Origin: Hyphomicrobiales bacterium
Lineage (GTDB): Bacteria; Pseudomonadota; Alphaproteobacteria; Rhizobiales; Xanthobacteraceae
Reading direction: 5' to 3'
DNA length: 64,000 bases
Assembly (NCBI GenBank): GCA_017305665.1
Contig: JAFKKH010000007.1
Location: 1-64,000, forward strand
Part shown: in pieces, positions 26,457-35,367 of the stretch
Layout: each line of letters opens with the position of its first letter
How positions within the stretch are numbered: the stretch's first letter is position 1
Translations under genes and position numbers: made by a program
The notes under the pieces: generated by a model
What the model saw: only the letters and a program-made list of their open reading frames with translations
What the model was told of the DNA's origin: nothing
The model's database searches: none

Positions 26457-27629
26457 ATGACCGACCATGCCGCGGACCAGGACCCCTATCATGACATCCG
26501 CGACGCCGTCGCAAAGCTGTGCGCCCAGTTCCCGGGCGAATACTGGCGCAAGCTCGATCGCGAGATGGCCTATCCATCCGCCTTCGTCGATGCGCTGACG
26601 CAGGCAGGCTACCTGTCGGTGCTGATCCCCGAGGAATATGGCGGCGCGGGCCTGAAGATTTCCGCGGGCGCCGCGATCCTCGAGGAAATCCACAAGAACG
26701 GCTGCAACGCCGGCGCCTGCCATGCCCAGATGTATACGATGGGCACGCTGCTGCGCCACGGCAGCGACGAGCAGAAAGCCAAATGGCTGCCGAAGATCGC
26801 CAGCGGTGAATTGCGGCTGCAGGCTTTCGGCGTCACCGAGCCGACCAGCGGCACAGATACCTCTTCGTTGAAGACAACGGCGAAGCGCGAAGGCAACGAC
26901 GGCTACGTGGTCAACGGCCAGAAGATCTGGACCAGCCGCGCCGAATATTCCGACCTGATGATCCTGCTGGCGCGCACCACGCCGAAGGAAGAGGCAAAGA
27001 AGCGCACCGACGGTCTGTCGGTATTCCTCGTCGACATGAAGGAAGCGCGCGGACATGGGCTGGAGATCCGCCCGATCCGCACCATGATGAACCATTCCAC
27101 CACCGAAGTATTCTTCACCGACATGAAGGTGTCGGCCGAAAACCTGATCGGCGAGGAAGGCAAGGGCTTCCGCTACATCCTCTCCGGCATGAACGCCGAG
27201 CGCATTTTGATCGCATCGGAATGCATCGGCGACGCCAAATGGTTCATCAAGAAGGCATCGGACTACGCGCGGGAGCGCGCCGTGTTCGGCCGCCCGATCG
27301 GCCAAAACCAAGGCATCCAGTTTCCGATCGCCAAGTCCTACGCCGCCATGCGTGCTGCCGAACTGATGGTGCATGAGGCCGCCCGCAAATACGAAGCAGG
27401 ATTGGACTGCGGCGCCGAGGCCAACATGGCCAAGATGCTGGCCGCCGACGCCTCGTGGGAAGCCGCCAACGCCTGCATCCAGACCCATGGTGGCTTCGGC
27501 TTCGCCGAGGAATACGACGTCGAGCGCAAGTTCCGCGAGACGCGGCTCTATCAGGTCGCGCCGATCTCGACCAATCTGGTGCTGTCCTTCGTCGCCGAGC
27601 ATGTGCTCGGCATGCCACGTTCCTATTGA
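26457..27629 (+). CDS. Acyl-CoA dehydrogenase
   Basis: A 390-residue FAD enzyme of the acyl-CoA dehydrogenase fold: N-terminal helical domain (DIRDAVAKLCAQFPGEYWRKLD), middle beta domain with FGVTEPTSGTDTSSLKTTA and QKIWTSRAEYSDLMILLART, and C-terminal helical domain with ACIQTHGGFGFAEEYDVERK. It oxidises an acyl-CoA to the 2-enoyl-CoA, passing electrons to ETF. It lies 36 bases after the second P450 and 9 bases before the CoA-transferase, so it is clearly in the operon. It belongs to a different subgroup from the isovaleryl-CoA-dehydrogenase-like protein at 22467. Confidence 0.9.
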   Translation: MTDHAADQDPYHDIRDAVAKLCAQFPGEYWRKLDREMAYPSAFVDALTQAGYLSVLIPEEYGGAGLKISAGAAILEEIHKNGCNAGACHAQMYTMGTLLRHGSDEQKAKWLPKIASGELRLQAFGVTEPTSGTDTSSLKTTAKREGNDGYVVNGQKIWTSRAEYSDLMILLARTTPKEEAKKRTDGLSVFLVDMKEARGHGLEIRPIRTMMNHSTTEVFFTDMKVSAENLIGEEGKGFRYILSGMNAERILIASECIGDAKWFIKKASDYARERAVFGRPIGQNQGIQFPIAKSYAAMRAAELMVHEAARKYEAGLDCGAEANMAKMLAADASWEAANACIQTHGGFGFAEEYDVERKFRETRLYQVAPISTNLVLSFVAEHVLGMPRSY

Positions 27630-27638
27630 GGCCTGCTC

Positions 27639-28769
27639 ATGCTTCCGCTTGAAGGCCTGACCGTCATCGCCGTCGAACAGGCGGTGGCCGCGCCGTTCTG
27701 CAGTTCGCGCCTCGCCGACGCTGGCGCGCACGTCATCAAGATCGAACGGCCCGAAGGCGACTTCGCTCGCGGCTACGATGCCGCAGCCCAAGGCCAGAGC
27801 AGCTATTTCGTCTGGCTCAACCGCGGCAAGGATTCCATCGTCATCGACCTGATGACACCGGAAGGCCGCAAGACGCTGGAAGACCTGATCGCAAAAGCCG
27901 ACGTGTTGATCCAGAACCTCAAGCCGGGCTCCATGGACAAGCTCGGCTTTTCTCGCGAACGGCTGACCAAGGACTATCCGCGGCTGATCTGCTGCACGAT
28001 CTCGGGCTATGGCGACAGCGGCCCCTATGCCGAGCGCAAGGCCTACGATCTCTTGATCCAGGCCGAAAGCGGACTGGCGTCGATCACCGGCGGCCCTGAA
28101 GGAGCGTCGCGCGTCGGCATGTCGATCGTCGATGTAGCGACTGGCGCCACCGCGCACGCCGCGATCCTCGAAGCACTGATCGGACGCGGTAAGACCGGCA
28201 AGGGCGCCGACATCCGCATCTCGATGTTCGACGTGATGGCGGACTGGCTGACCGTGCCGCTGCTGAATGCCGAGGACGGCAAACCGCCGCAGCGCATGGG
28301 CCTCGCCCACCCCTCGATCGCGCCCTACGGCGTGTTCCGCTCCAAGGACGGCAAGGACATCCTGATCTCGATCCAGAGCGAGCGCGAGTGGAAAAAACTC
28401 TGCGCCGAGGTGCTGGGCCAGCCCGATCTGCCGAACGACCCGCGCTTTGCCAACATGGTCGAGCGCGTGCGTAACCGCGCGCTCACCGACAAGGTGGTCG
28501 GCGACAGCTTTGGATCGATGACCCGCGACGAACTCCTGAAGCGGCTCGACGACGCCGACATCGCCTTCGCCGAAGTGAACACCATGGCCGACCTCGCCAA
28601 GCATCCGCATCTGCGCCGCATTGCCGTGGACACGCCGAACGGCGTGGTCAACTATCCGGCGCCGGCGGCGATCGTGGTCGGTCAGGACAGGCATTACGGC
28701 GCTGTGCCGCCGATCGGCACGGTGACGGCGGAAACCGCCACATCTCCAAAAACGGCAAAGTCAAAATGA
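27639..28769 (+). CDS. CaiB/BaiF family (class III) CoA-transferase
   Basis: A 376-residue class III CoA-transferase. The N-terminal GLTVIAVEQAVAAPFCSSRLADAGAHVIKIERP and the interlaced-dimer core are typical; the catalytic Asp is probably that of SIVDVATG. Such enzymes move CoA between carboxylic acids, or between C1 and C4 of mesaconate. Its stop overlaps the start of the downstream hydratase gene (ATGA, 28766-28769). That partner type suggests mesaconyl-CoA C1-C4 transferase-like chemistry, as in the Chloroflexus 3-hydroxypropionate bi-cycle; this is inference from pairing. Confidence 0.87.
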   Translation: MLPLEGLTVIAVEQAVAAPFCSSRLADAGAHVIKIERPEGDFARGYDAAAQGQSSYFVWLNRGKDSIVIDLMTPEGRKTLEDLIAKADVLIQNLKPGSMDKLGFSRERLTKDYPRLICCTISGYGDSGPYAERKAYDLLIQAESGLASITGGPEGASRVGMSIVDVATGATAHAAILEALIGRGKTGKGADIRISMFDVMADWLTVPLLNAEDGKPPQRMGLAHPSIAPYGVFRSKDGKDILISIQSEREWKKLCAEVLGQPDLPNDPRFANMVERVRNRALTDKVVGDSFGSMTRDELLKRLDDADIAFAEVNTMADLAKHPHLRRIAVDTPNGVVNYPAPAAIVVGQDRHYGAVPPIGTVTAETATSPKTAKSK

Positions 28770-29620
28770 CCGATACGCTCGATCTCGATCACCTGCGGCA
28801 ATGGATCGGCCGCACCGAGGACAAGACCGATATGGTCACCGCGCATCTGGTGGCCGGGCTGCGCTCGACGTTGTTCCAGGATATCGGGCAACCCAAGGCC
28901 GGCGACGCCGCGCCGTTCACGACGCACTGGTGCCTGACGCTTCCCGTCTCGCCGTTGAGCGGCAACGGGCCGGACGGGCATCCGAAGCGCGGCGGTTTCC
29001 TGCCGCCGGTGCCGTTGCCGCGCCGGATGTGGGCGGGCGGCGAGATCCATTTCATCGAGCCCTTGCGCGTCGGCGACACCGTGACGCGCCGCTCGACTAT
29101 CAAGGACGTGGTGGTAAAGAGCGGCAGCACGGGAACGCTGTGCTTCGTGTCGGTGGATCACGTCTTCACGACCGCGCGCGGCCCCGCCGTCCGCGAGCGG
29201 CATGACATCGTCTACCGGGACGTTCCCAGGGACGGCAAGAACGCAACGCCGGCAAAGCCCGCGCAGGCGCCCGCCGCCGCGCACCGCGAAACGCATATGC
29301 CCGACCCGGTGCTGCTGTTCCGCTATTCGGCGGTGACCTTCAACAGCCACCGCATCCACTACGACCGCGACTACGTCACCAAGGAAGAAGGCTATCCGGG
29401 TCTGATCGTGCATGGCCCATTGCAGGCCGCGCTGCTGATCGAGCTTGGTGCGAAACTGCACGGTGGTCAGGCACCGAAGACCTTCACCTATCGCGGCCTG
29501 CAGCCGCTGTTCGACGGCAGCGAGTTCAGCGTCAATGCCAGTGCGACCGGCGATACCATGGAGCTGTGGACCGCGAACAATGCGGGCGCGCCGACCATGA
29601 AGGGCACGGCAATCTGGTAG
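28766..29620 (+). CDS. MaoC-like / mesaconyl-C4-CoA hydratase-like double hot-dog dehydratase
   Basis: A 284-residue protein with two hot-dog halves: an N-terminal FAS1-like dehydratase part (about 1-150, with RRMWAGGEIHFIEPLRVGD) and a C-terminal MaoC part (about 170-284) with the hydratase pattern FRYSAVTFNSHRIHYDRDY and GLIVHGPLQAALL, containing the catalytic Asp/His. This layout is that of mesaconyl-C4-CoA hydratase and the HTD2 group. It hydrates an enoyl-CoA or dehydrates the corresponding 3-hydroxyacyl-CoA. It is translationally coupled to the CoA-transferase gene by a 4-base overlap. Confidence 0.85.
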   Translation: MTDTLDLDHLRQWIGRTEDKTDMVTAHLVAGLRSTLFQDIGQPKAGDAAPFTTHWCLTLPVSPLSGNGPDGHPKRGGFLPPVPLPRRMWAGGEIHFIEPLRVGDTVTRRSTIKDVVVKSGSTGTLCFVSVDHVFTTARGPAVRERHDIVYRDVPRDGKNATPAKPAQAPAAAHRETHMPDPVLLFRYSAVTFNSHRIHYDRDYVTKEEGYPGLIVHGPLQAALLIELGAKLHGGQAPKTFTYRGLQPLFDGSEFSVNASATGDTMELWTANNAGAPTMKGTAIW

Positions 29621-29640
29621 TCCGCGTAAAGGAGACGACG

Positions 29641-31263
29641 TTGGCTCGTAAACCCGCAAAAGCCTCCGGCGCGATCACCGTCAAGGACGCCACGCTCGAT
29701 CTCTTGCGCGCCTTCGGCATCCAAAAAGTATTCGGCAACCCCGGCTCCACCGAATTGCCACTGCTGAGCGACTGGCCCGACGACATCGACTATGTGCTCG
29801 GCCTGCAGGAAGCTTCCGTCGTCGGCATGGCCGACGGCTACGCGCAGGCAACCCGCAACGCCGGCTTCGTCAACCTGCATTCGGCTGCGGGCGTCGGCAA
29901 CGCGCTCGGCAATATCTACACCGCGCATCGCAACCAGACGCCGCTGGTCATCACCGCCGGCCAGCAGGCGCGCAGCATCCTGCCGCTGCAGGCGTTTCTC
30001 TATGCCGAGCGCGCCTCGGAATTCCCGCGGCCTTACGTGAAATTCAGCGTCGAGCCGGCACGTGCCGAGGATGTGCCTGCCGCAATCGCCCGCGCCTACT
30101 ATGTGGCCATGCAACCACCGTGCGGTCCGACCTTCGTGTCGGTCCCGATCGACGACTGGACCCATCCGGCGGAGCCGATAGCTGCGCGCAAGGTCAGCCG
30201 CGAGATCGGCCCCGATGCCGATGCCATGCAGGCGCTGGTCGTGGCACTATCCGCCAGCAAGAAACCCGCGCTGGTGATCGGCCCCGGCGTCGATCGCGCC
30301 GGCGCCGTCGATCTGATGGTGCAGGTTGCCGAACGCGCCAAAGCGGCGGTCTGGATCAGCCCGTTTTCCGCGCGCTGCAGCTTTCCGGAACGGCACCCGC
30401 AATTCGCAGGCTTCCTGCACGCCTCGCCCGGACAACTCTCGGACGCGCTGCGCGACCACGACCTCGTCGTGGTCATCGGCGCGCCGGTGTTCACCTTTCA
30501 TGTCGAGGGCCACGCCGCGATCTTCGACGGCGACACCACGATCTTCCAGATCACCGACGATCCGACCGCGGCAGCCGTCACGCCGGTCGGCACCAGCATC
30601 ATCGCGACCATGAAGCCGGCGTTGTCAAAGCTGCTGGAGCTATTGCCGGACAGCAAGCGCGCTGCGCCCGCAGCCCGGTCGCTGCCGCCGGCGCCGAAAC
30701 CCGCCGATCCGATCCCGGCGGCCTATCTGATGCACGCGCTGTCCGAGGCGATGCCGCGCGGCACGGCTTTGGTCGAGGAAGCCCCATCGCATCGCCCGAC
30801 CATGCAGTCGTTCCTGCCGATGCCCGGTCAGGACAGTTTTTACACCATGGCAAGCGGCGGCCTCGGTCACTCGCTGCCCGCTTCGGTCGGCATCGCGCTC
30901 GCCAATCCGAAAAAGCGCACCGTCTGCCTGATCGGCGATGGTTCGGCGATGTATTCGATCCAGGCGCTGTGGACCGCGGCGCAGCGCAAACTGCCGCTGA
31001 CCGTCGTCGTCATCAACAATTCCGGCTACGGTGCGATGCGCTCGTTCAGCCAGGTGATGCAGGTGCGCAAGGTGCCCGGTCTCGACCTCCCCGGCATCGA
31101 TTTCGTCAAGCTCGCGGAAGGCATGGGTTGCGGAGCTGTGCGCGTCAGCACATCGGCGGAACTTGCGCCTGCCCTGACGCACGCATTCACGGACTCTGGA
31201 ACCAATCTCATCGAGGTGATCGTGGATTCGGCGGTTCCGATCCTATATGGAAAGAAGCATTAA
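29641..31263 (+). CDS. Benzoylformate decarboxylase-like ThDP enzyme
   Basis: A 540-residue ThDP-dependent decarboxylase. Residues that define benzoylformate decarboxylase are in place: Ser36 in NPGSTELP, Glu57 in GLQEASVVGMADGY, His80 in NLHSAAGVGNALG and a second His in PVFTFHVEG (equivalent to the catalytic H281 of the Pseudomonas enzyme). The GDG-N cofactor motif is GDGSAMYSIQALW to VVINNSGYG. It should decarboxylate an aryl or alkyl 2-oxo acid. The start is TTG at 29641, preceded by AAAGGAGACGACG; an earlier in-frame ATG lies inside the hydratase gene. It follows the hydratase by 20 bases. Confidence 0.87.
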   Translation: MARKPAKASGAITVKDATLDLLRAFGIQKVFGNPGSTELPLLSDWPDDIDYVLGLQEASVVGMADGYAQATRNAGFVNLHSAAGVGNALGNIYTAHRNQTPLVITAGQQARSILPLQAFLYAERASEFPRPYVKFSVEPARAEDVPAAIARAYYVAMQPPCGPTFVSVPIDDWTHPAEPIAARKVSREIGPDADAMQALVVALSASKKPALVIGPGVDRAGAVDLMVQVAERAKAAVWISPFSARCSFPERHPQFAGFLHASPGQLSDALRDHDLVVVIGAPVFTFHVEGHAAIFDGDTTIFQITDDPTAAAVTPVGTSIIATMKPALSKLLELLPDSKRAAPAARSLPPAPKPADPIPAAYLMHALSEAMPRGTALVEEAPSHRPTMQSFLPMPGQDSFYTMASGGLGHSLPASVGIALANPKKRTVCLIGDGSAMYSIQALWTAAQRKLPLTVVVINNSGYGAMRSFSQVMQVRKVPGLDLPGIDFVKLAEGMGCGAVRVSTSAELAPALTHAFTDSGTNLIEVIVDSAVPILYGKKH

Positions 31264-31293
31264 GCGGAACGCGCAACGACGGGATCCCTGGCC

Positions 31294-33621
31294 ATGACGG
31301 ACACCACGGAAGCACTGGCCAAACCGCATAGCTCACACTGGGGTGCCTTCACCGGACAATGGGTGAAGGACAAGCTGGTGATCGTCCCGCATCCCAACGA
31401 CCCCGATCCGAATCCGATTATCGACAATTTTCCCGACGCGCTCGCGCACAAGGCGCGTGTCACGCAACCGATGGTGCGGCGCGGCTGGCTGGAGCGCGGT
31501 CCCGGCAAGGATTCGCGGCGCGGCCGCGACGAATTCGTGCCGATGGAATGGGAGCAGGTGCTCGATCTGCTCGCCGCGGAGCTGATCCGCGTGCGCGACA
31601 ATCACGGGCCGCGCGCGATCTTTGGCGGCTCCTACGGCTGGGCCAGCGCAGGGCGCTTCAATCACGCGCAAAGCCAGATGCATCGCTTCCTCAATATCGC
31701 GATGGGCGGCTACGTGCATTCGGTCAACAGCTACAGCGCCGGCGCATCGATGGTGGTGCTGCCGCATATCCTCGGCGGCTACGACGACGTCTCGCGGCGC
31801 AACGTGAGCTGGGATGAGATCGTTGCGCACACCGACATCGTGCTCGCCTTCGGCGGCATGGCGACGAAGAACTCGCGCATCGCCGCCGGCGGCATCAGCC
31901 GGCACACCGAACATCCGGACATGGTCGCAGCCAGCAAGCGTGGCGCGCAGTTCGTCCTCATCAGCCCGTTGCAGACCGACCTTCCCGATGAAGTGAACGA
32001 CGAGTGGCTGCCGATACGTCCCGGTACCGACACGGCGCTGATGCTCGCGATCGCGCATACGCTGGTCAAGGACGGCACTCATGACCGCGGCTTTCTCGCG
32101 ACGCACTGCACCGGTTGGCCTGCGTTCGAGGATTATCTGACGGGCCGTCGCGACGGCCAGCCCAAGGATGCCGCATGGGCCGCTGACATCGTCGGCCTGT
32201 CAGCCGGCGAGATCGAAGCGCTGGCGCGTCGGTTGCCTGGCAAACGCGTGCTGGTCGTGGTGTCGCATTCGCTGCAGCGCGCGGAACACGGCGAGCAGCC
32301 GGTGTGGATGGGTGCGGTGCTCGCCGCCATGCTCGGGCAGTTCGGCCTGCCCGGTGGCGGCTACAATTACGCGCTCGGCGCGATCGCCAATTACGGCCGA
32401 CGCATGAACGCGGTTCCGATCGCGGCGTTTCCGCAGGGCAAGAATCCTGTGAAGGAATTCATCCCGGTGGCGCGCATCGCCGACATGCTGCTCAATCCCG
32501 GCGCGCCGTTCGACTACAACGGTCAGCGTCTGACCTATCCCGAGATCAAGCTGGTGTATTGGGCCGGCGGCAATCCGTTCCATCATCATCAGGATCTCAA
32601 CCGGCTGCGCCACGCCTTCGCGGAGCTGGACACGCTGGTCGTGCATGAGATCGGCTGGACCGCGACCGCGCGCCATGCCGATATTGTGCTGCCGTGCACG
32701 ATGACGCTGGAGCGCGACGACATCGGCGGCGCCCCGACCGATCCCTTGATGATCGCCATGCACAAGCTGGCGGAGCCGCACGGACGGGCGCGGGACGACT
32801 ACGCTATCTTCGCGGACCTCGCGGCGCGCGTCGGCCACGGCGACGCGTTCACGGAAGGGCGCACCAGCGCGCAATGGCTGCGCCATCTCTTCAGCACGAC
32901 CCAGCAGGCGCTGGCAGCCAAGGGGCTGGACGCGCCGGACTTTGACGAATTCTGGCAGCGCGGCGAACTCAAGCTTCCGCAATTGCCGCACGACGGCGGC
33001 ATCATCCGCGCCTTCCGCGACGATCCCGATGGCCATCCGCTGCCGACGCCGAGCGGCAAGATCGAAATCTGTTCGGAGACCATCGCAAGCTTCGGCTACG
33101 ACGACTGCCCCGGACATCCGACGTGGCTACCGCCGGCCGATGTGGTGAGCGACGAACACCCTCTCCAGTTGGTCGCCAACCAGCCTGCGACGCGGTTGCA
33201 CAGCCAGTTCGATTTCGGCGGACACTCGAGCGCGATGAAGCATCGCGGCCGCGAAGTGGCGCGCATGCATCCCGCCGATGCGGCCGCGCGCGGCATCAAG
33301 GACGGCGACATCATCAAACTGTTCAATGCACGCGGGGCCTGCCTCGCGGCTGTCGTCCTGACAGAACGGATCCGGCAGGGCGTGATGCAGCTTCCGACCG
33401 GGGCGTGGTACGATCCGGAGGATCCTGAAGACGACAAGCCGCTGTGCGTTCACGGCAATCCGAACGTGCTGACCCGCGACATCGGCACGTCGCGACTCGC
33501 ACAGGGCTGCAGCGGACAACTGACCACGGTTCAGGTGGAACGCTTTGCCGGCAACCTGCCCCCGATCCAGGCATTCGATCCGCCGGCAGTCGCGAAGCGC
33601 GGCACGAAAACGTCGCTATAA
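31294..33621 (+). CDS. bisC: Biotin sulfoxide reductase-type molybdoenzyme (BisC/DMSO reductase family)
   Basis: A 775-residue bis-molybdopterin-guanine-dinucleotide enzyme of the single-subunit BisC/TorA/DmsA type. The Mo-ligand Ser is probably that in GGSYGWASAGRFNH. There is no N-terminal Tat signal and no 4Fe-4S cysteine cluster, so it is cytoplasmic and takes electrons from NADPH or a small carrier, as BisC does. It reduces S- or N-oxides such as biotin or methionine sulfoxide; the true substrate in this operon is unknown. It begins 30 bases after the ThDP enzyme and is the last gene of the run. Confidence 0.85.
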   Translation: MTDTTEALAKPHSSHWGAFTGQWVKDKLVIVPHPNDPDPNPIIDNFPDALAHKARVTQPMVRRGWLERGPGKDSRRGRDEFVPMEWEQVLDLLAAELIRVRDNHGPRAIFGGSYGWASAGRFNHAQSQMHRFLNIAMGGYVHSVNSYSAGASMVVLPHILGGYDDVSRRNVSWDEIVAHTDIVLAFGGMATKNSRIAAGGISRHTEHPDMVAASKRGAQFVLISPLQTDLPDEVNDEWLPIRPGTDTALMLAIAHTLVKDGTHDRGFLATHCTGWPAFEDYLTGRRDGQPKDAAWAADIVGLSAGEIEALARRLPGKRVLVVVSHSLQRAEHGEQPVWMGAVLAAMLGQFGLPGGGYNYALGAIANYGRRMNAVPIAAFPQGKNPVKEFIPVARIADMLLNPGAPFDYNGQRLTYPEIKLVYWAGGNPFHHHQDLNRLRHAFAELDTLVVHEIGWTATARHADIVLPCTMTLERDDIGGAPTDPLMIAMHKLAEPHGRARDDYAIFADLAARVGHGDAFTEGRTSAQWLRHLFSTTQQALAAKGLDAPDFDEFWQRGELKLPQLPHDGGIIRAFRDDPDGHPLPTPSGKIEICSETIASFGYDDCPGHPTWLPPADVVSDEHPLQLVANQPATRLHSQFDFGGHSSAMKHRGREVARMHPADAAARGIKDGDIIKLFNARGACLAAVVLTERIRQGVMQLPTGAWYDPEDPEDDKPLCVHGNPNVLTRDIGTSRLAQGCSGQLTTVQVERFAGNLPPIQAFDPPAVAKRGTKTSL

Positions 33622-33647
33622 CATACGGGCGCGGCCCGCGCCGCGCG

Positions 33648-34445
33648 TCACGATTTTCCGTAGGCCTCGCGCATCTTCGCCTGGATCTTGGCCATGCCGC
33701 CGATCCAGCGGTCGTAGTTCTCGGTCTTCTTCCGCATGTAATCGATCACCTGCGGATGCGGCAGGATCAGGAAGCGCTCTTCGGTGATGCCCTGCAGCGC
33801 ATCTTTCGCGACCTGTTCCGGCGCGAGATCGCCGTCGCCCGATTGCGGACCCTTTGGAATGGACCGCAGCATGTTGGTATCGACGCCCTGCGGGCACAGG
33901 ATCGAGACGCGGATGTTGTGCGCCTTGTGCGAGATCGCGAGGTTTTCGGCAAAGCCCACCGCCGCGTGCTTGGTCGTCGAATAGGCCGGGCTGCCAACCT
34001 GCGACAGCAGGCCCGCGGCCGAGATCGTATTGAGGAAATAGCCGCCACCCCGTGCTTTCATGCGCGGCACCAGATGCCGCGCCGCGTAGACGTGCGCCAT
34101 GACATGGATCGCCCAGCTTCGCGACCATGGTTCGTCCGAAGTGCCGCCGGCATTATCAGACATGGGATCGAATCCGCCGCCGATGCCTGCGTTGGAGCAG
34201 AACAGGCCGATCGGCCCGAACTGCCGCTCAGTTTCGTCGATGACGTGCAGAATGTCTTTTTCCTGCCCCACGTCGCACTTGAAGGCCGCGCCATCGACCG
34301 CATGCGCCACGGTGCGGGCATTCGCCACATCCATGTCGGCGACGATGACCTTGGCCGCCCCGGCCTGACGGAAGGTCTCGCACAGCGCCTTGCCGATCCC
34401 GTTGGCGCCACCGGTGACCACCACGACCTTACCGCTGACCTGCAT
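33648..34445 (-). CDS. Short-chain dehydrogenase/reductase
   Basis: A 265-residue classical SDR: cofactor motif TGGANGIGKA near residue 11, NAG (CSNAGIGGG), catalytic Ser in TISAAGLLSQ and YSTTKHA (YxxxK). The Asp near the end of beta-2 (VADMDVANA) suggests NAD rather than NADP. It oxidises or reduces an alcohol/ketone. It is convergent with the BisC gene with a 26-base gap, so it is not in the same transcript but may act on products of the P450 operon. Confidence 0.88.
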   Translation of the reverse strand: MQVSGKVVVVTGGANGIGKALCETFRQAGAAKVIVADMDVANARTVAHAVDGAAFKCDVGQEKDILHVIDETERQFGPIGLFCSNAGIGGGFDPMSDNAGGTSDEPWSRSWAIHVMAHVYAARHLVPRMKARGGGYFLNTISAAGLLSQVGSPAYSTTKHAAVGFAENLAISHKAHNIRVSILCPQGVDTNMLRSIPKGPQSGDGDLAPEQVAKDALQGITEERFLILPHPQVIDYMRKKTENYDRWIGGMAKIQAKMREAYGKS

Positions 34446-34472
34446 CGCTCCCTCCCGCGTTTCTTGAACGGC

Positions 34473-35168
34473 TCAGGCCAGAACGAGGTCGAGCACCGCG
34501 GTATAATGGCAGGCCGCGCCGAGCAGTACAAACGCGTGCCAGATCGCATTCTGGAAACGCAGCCGCCGCCAGGCATGGAAAATAACGCCAAAGCTGTAGA
34601 GCGCGCCGCCGGCGACCACGAACGTCAGCGCCATGGCCGGCAGGGTTCCGACCACGACGTCGTAGATCATGAAGCCGCTCCAGCCCATGGCAAGGTACAG
34701 CGCGACCGCCAACCGGTCGAAGCGGCCGGGCAGCACCAGCTTGAACACGATCCCGACGATCGCCACCAGCCAGACCCCGGCCAGAAGCGCGACCGCGAAC
34801 GGATTGTCCTTCACCTGCATGATGAATGGCGTGTAGGTCGCCGCGATCAGAATATAGATCGCGGAATGGTCGAAGCGGCGCAGCAGCCATTTGCGCGGCG
34901 AGACCGGCCAGAGATTGTAGATCGCCGACAACACCAGCATGGTCATCAGGCCGGCGACGTAAACCGACACCACCGCCACGTCGAGACCGGTGGCATAAAC
35001 CGCGGTCAGCACGATCAGCACGGTCGCCGCGATCAGTCCGACCAGCACGCCAAGCACATGCACGACGCCATCGGCGATCAGCTCGGCGCGGTCGTAATTC
35101 CATCTCACGGCGCCAGCGATGGCTTGGGCGGGATGAGCCGCCAGTTGCTTCAGCCTGAACAACGTCAT
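34473..35168 (-). CDS. Hemolysin III / PAQR-family seven-helix membrane protein
   Basis: A 231-residue integral membrane protein with about seven hydrophobic helices. Family marks are Asp/His residues of the predicted metal site: AELIADGVVHVLG near the N-terminus, FDHSAIYILIAATYTPF in the middle and HAFVLLGAACHYTAVL at the end. Hemolysin III relatives are predicted zinc-dependent hydrolases in the PAQR/CREST superfamily; the bacterial role is unclear. I chose the ATG at 35168. It lies 27 bases upstream of the SDR gene and may be cotranscribed with it. Confidence 0.88.
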   Translation of the reverse strand: MTLFRLKQLAAHPAQAIAGAVRWNYDRAELIADGVVHVLGVLVGLIAATVLIVLTAVYATGLDVAVVSVYVAGLMTMLVLSAIYNLWPVSPRKWLLRRFDHSAIYILIAATYTPFIMQVKDNPFAVALLAGVWLVAIVGIVFKLVLPGRFDRLAVALYLAMGWSGFMIYDVVVGTLPAMALTFVVAGGALYSFGVIFHAWRRLRFQNAIWHAFVLLGAACHYTAVLDLVLA

Positions 35169-35367
35169 TGCACTCGAGTCCGTCGGATTTCGATGCCCCG
35201 CATAGCGCACAAAGCGTTAAATCATAGCCAATTCATGGTCAACGAAACCGCCGCCTTGCCACGCTCACAAATCCTGTCACCGTTGAAACTTGATTTTCGT
35301 GACGCAATCGCCACCTTTCCGTAACGTTTGCGTCATCGATCCGCCCTCTCGCCACGTCTCACCTGCC

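Noticed and set aside
26292-28694. 800-codon minus-strand open frame
   Set aside because: It spans three well-defined plus-strand genes in antisense and shows no domain or ribosome binding site.
33444-35324. 626-codon plus-strand open frame
   Set aside because: It overlaps the end of the BisC gene and runs antisense to the SDR and hemolysin III genes; the composition is non-protein-like.
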